From Flavobacteriaceae bacterium (GTDB taxonomy: Bacteria > Bacteroidota > Bacteroidia > Flavobacteriales > Flavobacteriaceae): a stretch of 36,630 nucleotides of DNA. The stretch covers positions 1 to 36,630 of the forward strand of contig JAHEHE010000019.1 of NCBI GenBank assembly GCA_024644725.1, read 5' to 3'. Shown here piece by piece: positions 1 through 9,066 of the stretch (positions are counted from its first letter, which is position 1; every line of letters begins with the position of its first letter). A model generated the notes under the pieces. The model was not told the origin of the DNA. It saw only the letters and a program-made list of their open reading frames with translations, and ran no database searches. The position numbers and the translations under genes were made by a program.

Positions 1-43
1 GACTAACCTTTTGAGGATCGATTTTTCCTACATCACCCGTTCA

Positions 44-1102
44 CTACAAAATCTCTTCCAACAATTTGATGTACAATTCTATTCCTTCATCGAGCTCTGA
101 AACATACAGGTATTCATCCGCCGTATGCGATCGAGGAGAGTCTCCGGGTCCAATTTTCAAGGAAGGACAACTCAAATTTGACTGATCGGATAGTGTAGGT
201 GATCCGTACAAAGTCCTTCCCAATCTTTCTCCCGACTTAACAATCGGGTGCTCCCTGGGTATGGATGAGGAATTCAACCGAACAGAACGGGGAACCACTT
301 CAACATCTACACTCTTTTGCACAATCTCCACCACCTCTGGATTCGAATAGTGATCATTTACCCGAATGTCCACCACGAAGTGGCAAACAGAAGGCACCAC
401 GTTGTGCTGATTGCCCGCTTCGATCTGCGTCACAGTCATTTTAGTATCATTGAGGGTTTCAGATATCTTGTCAAATGTAAAGGTCTCGAACCACTTTATG
501 GCCTTCATCGCCTTGTAAATCGCATAGTCTTCTCGAACATGCGCAGCATGACCCGCTGTGCCTCGTGCGTAGCAATCCAGGACCAGAAGACCTTTTTCAG
601 CGATCGCCAGGTTCATTTGGGTGGGTTCACCGACAATCGCAAAGTCAATCTCGGGGAGTTTGGGAACCACCGAGCGAATCCCGAGCTCCCCCGAGTTCTC
701 TTCTTCTGCTGAGGCCAGAAGAATAAGGTTGTACTGCATGTTTTTCCTACTATAGAAGTGCAAAAAGGTGGAGATCAAGCCGACCAAGGCCCCTCCCGCA
801 TCATTCGACCCGAGACCGTAGAGCTTATCATCCAAAATCTCTGCTTTGTGCGGATCACGCGTGTATCCCTTGTTGGGCTTGACCGTGTCATGGTGGGAAT
901 TCAGCAGGATGCTGGGCTTTGTCTTATCAAAATCTTCGTTGAAGGCCCAAACATTATTGTTTTCCCTTATCGTTTCAACACCTTCTGACTGCAAAAAAGC
1001 TTCAAGGAGATCAGCCGTCTTGTCTTCCTCTTTCGAAAAGGACGGTGTTTCAATCAGATCCATCAGCAGATGTATAGCTTTATCTTTCAGAGTATCTTTC
1101 AT
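44..1102 (-). CDS. argE: M20-family deacylase of the arginine pathway (acyl-citrulline/acyl-ornithine deacylase)
   Basis: A 352-residue zinc peptidase-like deacylase of the M20/ArgE-DapE family. Visible family motifs are the metal-binding H70-x-D72 (NSHHDTV), the bridging aspartate D101 in GSNDAGGALVG, the catalytic and metal glutamates in SAEEENSG (133-135), E159 in GEPT, and a C-terminal histidine in SHTADEY. It is the last gene of the arginine operon inside the window, 10 bases after argB. Because the operon uses an acylornithine carbamoyltransferase rather than an ordinary one, the substrate is most likely N-acetyl- or N-succinyl-citrulline, so the enzyme releases citrulline for ArgG. That substrate is inferred from context. 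The ATG at 1102 fits the family N terminus. The next gene (argH would be expected) does not start within the 43 remaining bases. Confidence 0.88.
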   Translation of the reverse strand: MKDTLKDKAIHLLMDLIETPSFSKEEDKTADLLEAFLQSEGVETIRENNNVWAFNEDFDKTKPSILLNSHHDTVKPNKGYTRDPHKAEILDDKLYGLGSNDAGGALVGLISTFLHFYSRKNMQYNLILLASAEEENSGELGIRSVVPKLPEIDFAIVGEPTQMNLAIAEKGLLVLDCYARGTAGHAAHVREDYAIYKAMKAIKWFETFTFDKISETLNDTKMTVTQIEAGNQHNVVPSVCHFVVDIRVNDHYSNPEVVEIVQKSVDVEVVPRSVRLNSSSIPREHPIVKSGERLGRTLYGSPTLSDQSNLSCPSLKIGPGDSPRSHTADEYLYVSELDEGIELYIKLLEEIL

Positions 1103-1112
1103 AAGGTGTCGT

Positions 1113-1892
1113 TCATAAGGTCAGGGTTGTGTGTTTTCTTTGCGGATCCTTGAGCAATTTGGGGCTGCCAATGACCACCCGGGATACACCTTTTTCAAGG
1201 GCCTCGAAACAATTCTTCAATTTGGGCAACATGCCTTCGGCAATTTGACCGTTCGCCTTCATATGCTCATATTTTCTGGCATCAAGATGCTCGACGACCG
1301 AATCCTTTTTCTCGACATCCTCAAGCACCCCGTCTTTTTCAAAGCAATAAAGCAGTTCCACATCCAATTGATCGCTCAGACCTTTTGCCAGCTCGCTGGC
1401 GATGGTGTCGGCATTGGTATTTAATAGCTGGCCCTTTTTATCGTGCGTGATGGCGCAGAAAACAGGGCTCAGCCCAGATCGCAGCAAGGATTCGATCATA
1501 CCCGAATTCACCGCATCCACATCACCCGCGAAACCGTAGTCAAGGTCTTTCACCACTCTTTTATGGGCCCGAATGCTGTTGCCATCTGCCCCGGAAAGCC
1601 CAATGGCATCGCAATCGAAACCTTGAAGCTTGGAAACTATCTTCTTGTTCAGCAAACCGGCGTACACCATGGTAACCACATCCAAAGTTTGCTCATCTGT
1701 AATTCTTCGTCCACCTGTCATCTTCGGTTCAAGGCCCATGGAGGCAGATACCTCGGAAGCAATTTTGCCACCCCCATGCACAAGTATTTTGTATCCTTCA
1801 AGGGCTGCGAAGTCTTTGAGGAATAGATCCATCTCAGTCGGGCTGTTCACTACATTTCCGCCAATCTTGATGATGCTCAGCTTGTCTTTCAT
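1113..1892 (-). CDS. argB: Acetylglutamate kinase
   Basis: A 259-residue amino-acid kinase family protein that phosphorylates the gamma-carboxylate of N-acylglutamate, the second step of arginine synthesis. The N-terminal K9-IGGN nucleotide motif, the LVHGGGK loop near residues 37-43, the GRRITDEQTL substrate segment and the late NTNADTIASELA motif all match ArgB. The length is typical of the short bacterial form. It lies between argF' (43 bases upstream) and argE (10 bases downstream) in the same direction. Whether the natural substrate is acetyl- or succinyl-glutamate cannot be settled from the sequence. I see no extended N-terminal helix of the kind found in arginine-inhibited ArgB proteins, so feedback control may rest elsewhere. 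Confidence 0.93.
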   Translation of the reverse strand: MKDKLSIIKIGGNVVNSPTEMDLFLKDFAALEGYKILVHGGGKIASEVSASMGLEPKMTGGRRITDEQTLDVVTMVYAGLLNKKIVSKLQGFDCDAIGLSGADGNSIRAHKRVVKDLDYGFAGDVDAVNSGMIESLLRSGLSPVFCAITHDKKGQLLNTNADTIASELAKGLSDQLDVELLYCFEKDGVLEDVEKKDSVVEHLDARKYEHMKANGQIAEGMLPKLKNCFEALEKGVSRVVIGSPKLLKDPQRKHTTLTL

Positions 1893-1935
1893 GCTTTTAT
1901 CTTTGATCGATCACTGTCTTTTGACCGTACATAAA

Positions 1936-2895
1936 CTATTGACCCTTCATTGACTCAAGAATCTTCATTAAAACCAGTTGGGCCGAATAGGTCCTGTTAT
2001 TGGCCTGTTCAATGACCAGGGAGGTCTCTGAGTCGAGCACCTCGTCACTCACCACTACGTTTCTCCGCACCGGAAGACAATGCATGAACCGGCCGTTATT
2101 CGTGAGAGCCATCTTTTTCTGGTCCACCATCCAGGTGGGGTCCCGGCTGATGACCTTTCCATATTCATTATAGGAGCTCCAGTTCTTGGCATAGACAAAG
2201 TCGGCATTCTCAAAAGCCTTGTTCTGATCGTGTTCAATCTGCACTCCTGAAGCGATCTCGGGGTTTAATTCATAGCCTTCCGGATGTGTGATGACGAAGT
2301 CCACGTCCTGCTGCTTCATCATTTTCACAAAGGAATTCGCAACGGCATGAGGAAGCGCTTTGGGATGTGGAGCCCAGGTCAGCACGACCTTTTTTCGAGC
2401 TTTCTCATTCAAATCGTTCTCATCCAGGGTAATGGCATCAGCAAGGGCCTGCAACGGATGAGCCGTTGAACTCTCCATGTTTACTATGGGCACACTCGCG
2501 TGCTCTTGAAAGCCTTTCAGGACGACCTCAGCTTCATCTCTTTCACGGTCTTGCAAAGAAGCAAAGGCGCGTATGGCGATGATGTCACAATACTGGGAGA
2601 TCACTTGGGCTGCCTCACGAATATGCTCCGATTTCCCCTGGTCCATAACGGCTCCATCGAGGTATTCCAGGGCCCAGCCCTCCTTGTCAAAATTCATCAC
2701 GATACAATTCAAGCCCAGATTTTGAGCGGCTTTCTGCGTACTCAGCCGGGTTCGCAGACTTGGGTTGAAAAACAAGAGGCCTATGGTTTTTCCTGCACCC
2801 AGCTCCTGATACCGGAGTGGAGCATTCTTGAGTTTTCTTGCCTGAGCTACCCAATCCTTCAAACTATTTATATCGTCAAATCCTAAAAAGTCCAT
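1936..2895 (-). CDS. argF': N-acylornithine carbamoyltransferase (acetyl- or succinyl-ornithine type)
   Basis: A 319-residue transcarbamylase. The carbamoyl-phosphate motif reads S46-L-R-T-R rather than the STRTR of ordinary ornithine carbamoyltransferase, followed by HPLQ (146-149) and HCLPVRRN (272-279), the pattern of the Bacteroides-type ArgF'. These enzymes carbamoylate N-acetyl- or N-succinyl-ornithine to acyl-citrulline. From memory of the characterised enzymes, one residue selects the acyl group: Pro90 in the Bacteroides fragilis succinyl enzyme and Glu92 in the Xanthomonas acetyl enzyme. The equivalent here appears to be Ser89 in GKSEH, so the substrate cannot be assigned by that rule. 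It lies 29 bases after proB and 43 bases before argB in the operon. Confidence 0.9.
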   Translation of the reverse strand: MDFLGFDDINSLKDWVAQARKLKNAPLRYQELGAGKTIGLLFFNPSLRTRLSTQKAAQNLGLNCIVMNFDKEGWALEYLDGAVMDQGKSEHIREAAQVISQYCDIIAIRAFASLQDRERDEAEVVLKGFQEHASVPIVNMESSTAHPLQALADAITLDENDLNEKARKKVVLTWAPHPKALPHAVANSFVKMMKQQDVDFVITHPEGYELNPEIASGVQIEHDQNKAFENADFVYAKNWSSYNEYGKVISRDPTWMVDQKKMALTNNGRFMHCLPVRRNVVVSDEVLDSETSLVIEQANNRTYSAQLVLMKILESMKGQ

Positions 2896-2924
2896 TTCTA
2901 TAATTTTCTTTAAAACGGGTCCAT

Positions 2925-3707
2925 CTAAACTCCATCGATTCGTGTAAAAGCGACCTCTTCATGCAAGGCCTTCAGGATGAAATTGTCGAGAAGCCCGTTT
3001 ACGATCCAGGTCTCAATACCTGCCTCCTGCAAAATCTCAGCAGCCTGGATTTTCGATTCCATGCCTCCGGTTCCCTGGGAAGATTTCCCCTGTGCGATCT
3101 CCTTTTTCAGTTTATCGAGATCCCTCACATTTTCTATGGTACATTTCTCTACCTGATCAAAACTGTCTTTGGTATAAATTCCGTCGGTGTTGGTGGCTAT
3201 TATGACCAGATCTGCTCCCAGCAGTCTTCCGGTCAGGGCCGCCAACTTGTCGTTGTCACCAAATTGGATTTCCTCGGTGGCTACGGTGTCATTTTCATTG
3301 ATGATCGGGATGTAACCGTTCTCCAACAAGACATTGATCGTATTGAGGATGTTCTTTCGGGAAACCTCACGATTGAAATCATCATAGGACAAGAGGCACT
3401 GGGAGGTCAGAAGACCCAACTCCCTGAAATTCTCCTGGAAAATGCGCATCAAATGAGGTTGACCGATTGCGGCCAGGGCTTGTTTTACATTGATCTCCCG
3501 GCCATCGGATTCCAGGTTGACAAACTGCCGGGCAACGGCAATTGCACCGGAACTGACGATGACAAATTCATATTCATCCTTCAGATCGGCAATTTGCCGG
3601 CCAATGTCTTCGATCTTCCCACGGGAGATTTGGTTGGTCTCCCGCGTAAGGGTATTGGTGCCTATTTTCAGCAATACTCTTTTCTTATCGGATCTGCCCT
3701 TCTCCAT
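2925..3707 (-). CDS. proB: Glutamate 5-kinase, short form without PUA domain
   Basis: A protein of about 260 residues that makes gamma-glutamyl phosphate, the first step of proline synthesis. It has the amino-acid kinase fold: KKRVLLKIGTNTLT near the N terminus, VSSGAIAVAR, the INENDTVATEE substrate motif followed by FGDNDKLAA, and a GTGGMESKIQAAE segment. It ends right after the kinase domain, so the C-terminal PUA domain of the E. coli enzyme (about 367 residues) is absent. The frame stays open upstream to a TTG at 3884, but that would overlap most of the proA end and adds residues unlike ProB. I place the start at the ATG at 3707, with the ATG at 3713 as the alternative. Either overlaps the proA stop by about 25 bases, so translational coupling is likely. 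Confidence 0.9.
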   Translation of the reverse strand: MEKGRSDKKRVLLKIGTNTLTRETNQISRGKIEDIGRQIADLKDEYEFVIVSSGAIAVARQFVNLESDGREINVKQALAAIGQPHLMRIFQENFRELGLLTSQCLLSYDDFNREVSRKNILNTINVLLENGYIPIINENDTVATEEIQFGDNDKLAALTGRLLGADLVIIATNTDGIYTKDSFDQVEKCTIENVRDLDKLKKEIAQGKSSQGTGGMESKIQAAEILQEAGIETWIVNGLLDNFILKALHEEVAFTRIDGV

Positions 3708-4911
3708 ATACATACCATTTGTTTGTGACCAGGTGCTCCAATCCAATGGGACCCCTTTGATGTAACTTATCCGTGCTGATCGCCAACTCCCCACCCAGAC
3801 CAAATTGGAATCCATCGGTGAACCGGGTCGAAGCGTTGTGATATACCGCTGCGGCATCCACCTGATCCATGAATTGGATCGCAAAACTTTCGTCTTGGGT
3901 TATCACCGTAGCGGAATGCCCACCACCATAGGTATTGATTCGATCAATCGCCTCTTGCTCTGATTCAACACTGTCAATCAGTATTTTGTAATCCAGGAAT
4001 TCCTCGTACCAGATCGGGTCTTCCTTTCCTACGGCCGTCTCGGATCCGGAGCTCAATTCAAGGCCCATCAACATTTCAACTCCCTTCTCTTTAAGAGCTA
4101 CCTGAAGATCAGCCACAAATTCCTCAAAGTTGGGAAGTTTACTATCAATCAACACCTTGTCCAGGGCATTACAGGCCGAGATCTTATCGGTTTTGGCATT
4201 CACGATGATTCGAATGGCCGTTTCCGGATCCGCTTCACGATGCACATAGGCAAAGTTGTTCCCGCGGCCACTGACGATCACCGCGCAACTGGCATTTTGT
4301 TTGACGAACTGGATCAGCTTATCTCCTCCCCTGGGGATGATGAGATCCACCTTCTCTGAAGGGTTTTTCAAAAATTCCTGGGTCTCCTGTCGATCCAGCT
4401 TCAGGTACCTGACCCATTCGGGGTCAACCGCATTATGTCGCAGCGCCTCGTGCCAGAGATCAACGATGGCTCGATTGGAGTTCAGTGACTCCTTTCCGCC
4501 TTTCAGCAAAATTTTATTGCCAGACTTGAAAGCGATGCCCGCGGCCTCGACCGTGACATCGGGCCGTGATTCGTAGATGATCAAAACGGTTCCAAACGGA
4601 GCGGTTCGATTCTGTATCTTCAAACCATTCTCATGAACAAAGGAAAACCGCTCCTTGCCCAAGGGGTCCTCCTGGCTCGCCAATTGAGAGAGGGACGCAA
4701 TCATACCCTGAATTTTGACCTCATCCACCTTGAGGCGATCGTACATGGCCCGGTCATTTGGATCATAGCTGCCCATATCTGTCGCATTCGCAGAGAGAAT
4801 CAACTGACTCTTCTCCTCCAGGAGACTCGCCATGGTTTTCAGTACCTCGTTTCTTTTTTCTATGGATAGCGTGGCTTTCATTGAATCTTTTATATCCGTT
4901 TCATTCATCAT
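3685..4911 (-). CDS. proA: Glutamate-5-semialdehyde dehydrogenase (gamma-glutamyl phosphate reductase)
   Basis: About 408 residues of the aldehyde dehydrogenase superfamily, reducing gamma-glutamyl phosphate to glutamate semialdehyde with NADPH. The catalytic cysteine is in NAKTDKISACNALDK (about residue 247 from the chosen start). Other family motifs are IYESRPDVTVEAAGIAFKSGN, LKGGKE, IIPRGG and the C-terminal DGFQFGLGGELAIST. The frame extends to a TTG at 4926, but the adjacent ATGs at 4911 and 4908 are better starts and still leave the usual length. It follows argD by about 40 bases and overlaps the start of proB, matching the stepwise ProB-ProA pathway, in which the labile phosphate is passed between the two enzymes. 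Confidence 0.92.
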   Translation of the reverse strand: MMNETDIKDSMKATLSIEKRNEVLKTMASLLEEKSQLILSANATDMGSYDPNDRAMYDRLKVDEVKIQGMIASLSQLASQEDPLGKERFSFVHENGLKIQNRTAPFGTVLIIYESRPDVTVEAAGIAFKSGNKILLKGGKESLNSNRAIVDLWHEALRHNAVDPEWVRYLKLDRQETQEFLKNPSEKVDLIIPRGGDKLIQFVKQNASCAVIVSGRGNNFAYVHREADPETAIRIIVNAKTDKISACNALDKVLIDSKLPNFEEFVADLQVALKEKGVEMLMGLELSSGSETAVGKEDPIWYEEFLDYKILIDSVESEQEAIDRINTYGGGHSATVITQDESFAIQFMDQVDAAAVYHNASTRFTDGFQFGLGGELAISTDKLHQRGPIGLEHLVTNKWYVYGEGQIR

Positions 4912-4951
4912 AATTTCTAGAATCAAGTATTCTCATCTATTTTTTTAACCT

Positions 4952-6091
4952 TCAGGCGGGTTCTACTTTCAATAGAGCTTCCAGCGCATCCGCAAAATGA
5001 GCCAGCTCTTCTTTTGTGACATTCAGGGGAGGTAGTATTCTCAATAACCTGCGATTGGAAGAACCTCCGGTAAAGATCCTCTTCTCATGAATCATTCTCT
5101 TACGTAAGGCGGCGACTTCAAAATCAAATTCCAGGCCCATCATGAGACCGCGACCTTTGATCCTTTGAACCCCGGGCAGGGATTTCAATCGTTCCTTTAA
5201 AAACTTACTGAGCACTTCGACGCCCTCAATCAATTGTTCCTTTTCGATGACTTCCAGAACCGAAAGTGCTGCTGCACAGGCCAGGTGATTTCCACCAAAC
5301 GTGGTGCCCAACAGGCCAAAACTCGGCTCAAATGAGGGTCCGATCATCACGCCACCAATCGGAAACCCATTGCCCATGCCCTTGGCAATCGTAATCAGGT
5401 CCGGTTGAATCCCGTGATGCTGAAAAGCGAAGAATCTGCCACTTCGTCCATATCCGGATTGAATCTCGTCTAAAATAAGTACCGTGCCGTATTGTCGACA
5501 CAAGGCTTCCAGTCCTTTGAAAAACTCTGTTGTGCCTTCATCCAGGCCGCCGACTCCTTGAATTCCTTCCATAATAACGGCCGCTACATCTTTTTGAGCC
5601 AGCACCTTATCAACTGCATCCAAATCATTCAGGGGCAGAAGCTCTACCTCGTGCTGACGGTTCAGCGGTGCATTGATTCGCTCATTGTCGGTGACAGCGA
5701 CGGCGGCCGAGGTGCGTCCGTGGAAACTGTTCGAAAATGCAACTACTTTGCTGCGACCCGTGTGAAAGGAAGCCAGTTTCAAGGCATTCTCATTAGCCTC
5801 AGCTCCTGAATTACACAAAAACAAGCTGTATTCTTCACAACCGGATAATTGCCCTAGCTTCTCCGACAAGGCCTCCTGTATTGGGTTACGCACGGAATTC
5901 GAATAAAACCCTAAGGTCTCAACCTGTTTTTTCACCGCCTCGACATAATGAGGATGGCAATGACCAATGGAGATTACCCCATGCCCTCCATAAAGGTCCA
6001 GGTACTCGGTATCGTTATCGTCATACACATTGCAACCTTCACCCTTAACCAGGGTCACGTCATAAAGTGGGTAAACATTAAACAGTTCCAT
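4952..6091 (-). CDS. argD: Acylornithine aminotransferase
   Basis: A 379-residue class III, PLP-dependent aminotransferase. Recognisable segments are the SGAEANENALKLA motif near residues 95-107, FHGRT (123-127), the cofactor-contacting LDEIQSGYGRSG (207-218), the Schiff-base lysine K237 in TIAKGMGNGFPIGG, and GTTFGGNHLACAAA after it. In this operon it should convert N-acyl-glutamate semialdehyde to N-acylornithine, the substrate of ArgF'. Class III aminotransferases are hard to separate by sequence, and ornithine aminotransferase is the main alternative, but the position between proC and proA/proB and the argCBFG neighbours favour ArgD. The gene starts only 4 bases after the proC stop. Confidence 0.9.
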   Translation of the reverse strand: MELFNVYPLYDVTLVKGEGCNVYDDNDTEYLDLYGGHGVISIGHCHPHYVEAVKKQVETLGFYSNSVRNPIQEALSEKLGQLSGCEEYSLFLCNSGAEANENALKLASFHTGRSKVVAFSNSFHGRTSAAVAVTDNERINAPLNRQHEVELLPLNDLDAVDKVLAQKDVAAVIMEGIQGVGGLDEGTTEFFKGLEALCRQYGTVLILDEIQSGYGRSGRFFAFQHHGIQPDLITIAKGMGNGFPIGGVMIGPSFEPSFGLLGTTFGGNHLACAAALSVLEVIEKEQLIEGVEVLSKFLKERLKSLPGVQRIKGRGLMMGLEFDFEVAALRKRMIHEKRIFTGGSSNRRLLRILPPLNVTKEELAHFADALEALLKVEPA

Positions 6092-6095
6092 ATTT

Positions 6096-6893
6096 TCAAA
6101 TCTGGTTTATCTTTTCAAACGAGGTCACCAGGCCCTTGATAATCGAGGAACTCAGGCCCTGATGCTCCATCTCATTGAGTCCTTCTATCGTACATCCGCT
6201 GGGTGTCGTCACTTTGTCAATTTCCTGTTCGGGATGACTTTGAGAATCGATCAAAAGACTCGCGGCCCCCAGGCAGGTATGCATGGAAAGTTTTTGTGCT
6301 TCCTCGCTGTGGAAGCCCAACTGAATAGCGCCCTGGGTCGTAGCCCGTATCAAACGCATCCAAAATGCTATTCCGCTGGCGCAGATGACCGTGGCGGCCT
6401 GCATCAGCTCCTCTTCGATGAGCATCGTCTCGCCCAACGCATTAAAGATCTTCTGCGCACATTCCACTTTGTCTTTGGCATTCCCATTGGCGCTGATGCA
6501 GGTCATCGAGTGACCCACTGAAATGGCAGTATTGGGCATGCACCGGATCACCGGCACATCGCTCCCGACAACTACTTCAATCTCGTGGATTTTACGTCCG
6601 GTGGCCACCGAAATCAGGGTATGCTTTTTTGGATTCAATTCCGGTTTGATCTCCTCGAGCACCTCGTGCAATTGGGCGGGTTGAACCGCAAGAATGATGA
6701 TGTCTGAGTACTTCACGGCACGTCGGTTGTCTGTAGTGAGCTTAACCACTGAAACCTTCTCCAAGTGGTTGAGGGAGGACAAATGCCTCTTGGTCAAATA
6801 AAGGGATTTGCATTTGATCTCCTTTTTCTGACTTAAGATCCCGAGGGCAATTGAATATCCCAGGTTCCCGACTCCGATGATTGCTATTTTCAT
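6096..6893 (-). CDS. proC: Pyrroline-5-carboxylate reductase
   Basis: A 265-residue reductase that forms proline from pyrroline-5-carboxylate with NAD(P)H. The N terminus MKIAIIGVGNLG is the Rossmann dinucleotide motif. The middle has CMPNTAISVGHS, and the C-terminal signature TPSGCTIEGLNEME begins near residue 230. Length is standard. It sits between argC (11 bases upstream) and argD (4 bases downstream), so all three proline enzymes are inside the arginine operon. This makes sense of the leader peptide at 9773-9868, which contains a Pro codon after its Arg codons, although that link is inference. Confidence 0.94.
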   Translation of the reverse strand: MKIAIIGVGNLGYSIALGILSQKKEIKCKSLYLTKRHLSSLNHLEKVSVVKLTTDNRRAVKYSDIIILAVQPAQLHEVLEEIKPELNPKKHTLISVATGRKIHEIEVVVGSDVPVIRCMPNTAISVGHSMTCISANGNAKDKVECAQKIFNALGETMLIEEELMQAATVICASGIAFWMRLIRATTQGAIQLGFHSEEAQKLSMHTCLGAASLLIDSQSHPEQEIDKVTTPSGCTIEGLNEMEHQGLSSSIIKGLVTSFEKINQI

Positions 6894-6904
6894 ATGATTC
6901 TCTT

Positions 6905-7882
6905 TTAAAAAAAGTTCGCTTTGAGCTCCAGCCCGAGTTTTCTTTCCAAACCAAACATCAAATTCATGTTTTCTATGGCTTGCCCGGAGGCACCCTTCAA
7001 CAAATTATCTATTACGCTGGTGATCAATAATTTATTCTTGTGCTTGTGCAAATGGATCAGGCATTTGTTGGTATTGACCACCTGTTTCAGAAAAACCTCG
7101 CGCCGGGAAACAAAGGTAAAGGGCGCGTGTTTGTAAAAGCCCTCATACAGCTCAAAGGCGGCCTCCAGATCTTGAGTGAATTCCGTGTAGGCTGTTGCAA
7201 ATATCCCCCGGCTGAAATTCCCCCGGTTAGGGAGGAAATAGATCTCCCGGATCCAACCCGGTTGCAACTGAGATATCGACTCCGAGATCTCTCCCAGGTG
7301 CTGATGCGTGAAAGCCTTGTAATGAGAGAAATTATTGTCCCGCCAGGTAAAATGGGTTGTTTTGGACAAGGACACGCCCGCCCCGGTTGCCCCGGTGACT
7401 GCATTCACGTGAACGCCATCCTGAAGCAAGCGTTGAGAAGCCAGGGGCAGCAGCGCCAGTTCTATGGCCGTGGCAAAACATCCCGGATTGGCCAGGTATT
7501 TTGTCTTGCTGATCTCAGATGCATTCAACTCCGGGAGGCCGTATACAAATTCCATGTCGCCCAGCACCCGGTCTTCTTTCAAACGAAAATCATTGCTCAG
7601 GTCGATGATGTGCGTCGCCTCGGAAAACGAGTGATTCTCCAGGAATATTTTTGAATTTCCGTGACCCAGACAGAGAAACAGCACGTCTACATCCGAGTTC
7701 AATTCCGAAGTGAATCTAGGCAGTTCTTCTCCTTCCAGGTCAGCATGCACCTTGGCTATCTCGTTGCCAGCATTGGACGTTGAGTGTACAAAATCCAACT
7801 CGAGCGCCGGATGATGCAGGATCAAACGGATAAGTTCTCCTGCCGTGTAGCCCGCGCCACCGACAATGCCTGCTCGAATCAT
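6905..7882 (-). CDS. argC: N-acetyl-gamma-glutamyl-phosphate reductase
   Basis: A 325-residue reductase of the third arginine step. The N terminus has the NADP motif GGAGYTAGEL (8-17), the catalytic cysteine is C135 in NPGCFATA, and the segment SHYKAFTHQHLGEI matches the conserved substrate-binding histidine region. Length is close to the type I family. It overlaps the end of argG by 4 bases (ATGA), which points to translational coupling. It would act on acetyl- or succinyl-glutamyl phosphate depending on which acyl group this organism uses. Confidence 0.94.
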   Translation of the reverse strand: MIRAGIVGGAGYTAGELIRLILHHPALELDFVHSTSNAGNEIAKVHADLEGEELPRFTSELNSDVDVLFLCLGHGNSKIFLENHSFSEATHIIDLSNDFRLKEDRVLGDMEFVYGLPELNASEISKTKYLANPGCFATAIELALLPLASQRLLQDGVHVNAVTGATGAGVSLSKTTHFTWRDNNFSHYKAFTHQHLGEISESISQLQPGWIREIYFLPNRGNFSRGIFATAYTEFTQDLEAAFELYEGFYKHAPFTFVSRREVFLKQVVNTNKCLIHLHKHKNKLLITSVIDNLLKGASGQAIENMNLMFGLERKLGLELKANFF

Positions 7883-9066
7883 GATTCCTGGTTTACGTGG
7901 TTGAAGATCTTTCCCTGGTTCGATGAGATTTTGATGAAACCCTTGGCGTCAGCGGCCGTCCATCCTTCATTGGTCTCCCCGTAACTCGCAAAAGATGCGT
8001 TCATGAGATCGTGTTCGGAAGCGATTCCATCCAGGGTAAATCGGTACGGATGCAGGGTCACAAATACATCTCCGCTCACATTGCGCTGGGCATCCTCTAG
8101 AAAAGCCTCTATGTTTCTCATCACCTCATCGAGATACTGGCCTTCGTGCAGGAGCATGCCGTACCAGTTGCCCAATCCATCCTTGTGATGTTGTTGCCAT
8201 TTGGTCAAGGTGTGTTTTTCAAGCAGGTGATGGGCCTTGATAATGATCAACGGTGCCGCGGCCTCAAATCCAACCCGCCCTTTGATCCCAATGATGGTGT
8301 CTCCCACATGTATGTCCCTGCCGATTGCGTAGGCCGATGCAATCGAGCTGAGTTTCTCAATATTCTCTACCGGGCCTCCTTTTTCATCATTGATCGCGAC
8401 CAATTCACCTTTTTCAAAGGTGAGCTTTAGTTTTTTCCCGTCTTTCTCCGTCAGTTGACTTGGATAAGCTTCGTCAGGCAGGGCTTTCTCTGAAGTAAGT
8501 GTTTCCACACCTCCTACACTGGTTCCCCAAAGCCCTTTGTTGATCGAATATTTCGCTTTGGCCCACTGCATGTCCACCCCGTGATCCTGCAAAAAGGAAA
8601 TTTCTTCCTGTCGGGATAGCTTCTTGTCTCGGATAGGGGTTATGATTTCAATTTCAGGGGCGAGGGTCTGGAAGATCATGTCAAACCGCACCTGGTCGTT
8701 ACCAGCCCCTGTGCTTCCATGGGCGATATATCCGGCACCGATCTTCTTGGCGTAATTGACAATCTCGATGGCCTGAATAATCCTTTCGGCGCTAACCGAC
8801 AAAGGGTACGTATTGTTCTTCAAGACATTTCCATAAATCAGGTAGCGCACCACCTTGTTGTAAAAGGTCTGTACCGCATCGATTGAGGTATAACTGCTCG
8901 CACCTAATTCTTTGGCTTTGGTTCCGATCTGCTCAATTTCCTCAGGCTCGAAACCGCCTGTATTGACGCTTACGGCATGAACTTCATATCCTTCTGTTTC
9001 AGACAAATATTTTGCGCAATAGGAAGTGTCCAAACCTCCGCTGTACGCCAGGACTAATTTTTTCAT
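7879..9066 (-). CDS. argG: Argininosuccinate synthase
   Basis: A 395-residue ATP-pyrophosphatase family enzyme that joins citrulline and aspartate. The PP-loop is AYSGGLDTS (7-15). Other matching segments are GYIAHGSTGAGNDQVRFD, the KYSINKGLWGTSVGG region and a C-terminal DLMNASFASYGETNEGWTA. Length is normal. The start overlaps the GNAT gene stop by 4 bases (ATGA) and the stop overlaps argC in the same way, so the three are tightly coupled. It is the second structural gene behind the leader, whereas in many bacteria argG is near the end of the arg cluster. Confidence 0.95.
   Translation of the reverse strand: MKKLVLAYSGGLDTSYCAKYLSETEGYEVHAVSVNTGGFEPEEIEQIGTKAKELGASSYTSIDAVQTFYNKVVRYLIYGNVLKNNTYPLSVSAERIIQAIEIVNYAKKIGAGYIAHGSTGAGNDQVRFDMIFQTLAPEIEIITPIRDKKLSRQEEISFLQDHGVDMQWAKAKYSINKGLWGTSVGGVETLTSEKALPDEAYPSQLTEKDGKKLKLTFEKGELVAINDEKGGPVENIEKLSSIASAYAIGRDIHVGDTIIGIKGRVGFEAAAPLIIIKAHHLLEKHTLTKWQQHHKDGLGNWYGMLLHEGQYLDEVMRNIEAFLEDAQRNVSGDVFVTLHPYRFTLDGIASEHDLMNASFASYGETNEGWTAADAKGFIKISSNQGKIFNHVNQES

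Noticed and set aside
2961-3728. A 255-codon plus-strand ORF opposite proB.
   Set aside because: It lies entirely antisense to a well-conserved proB and has no family resemblance. Other long antisense frames, for example at 20321-20959 opposite nqrB and 25351-26025 opposite mmdA, were rejected for the same reason.
3708-3884. Extension of proB upstream to a TTG at 3884.
   Set aside because: It overlaps conserved proA coding sequence, and the added residues are unlike any ProB N terminus.
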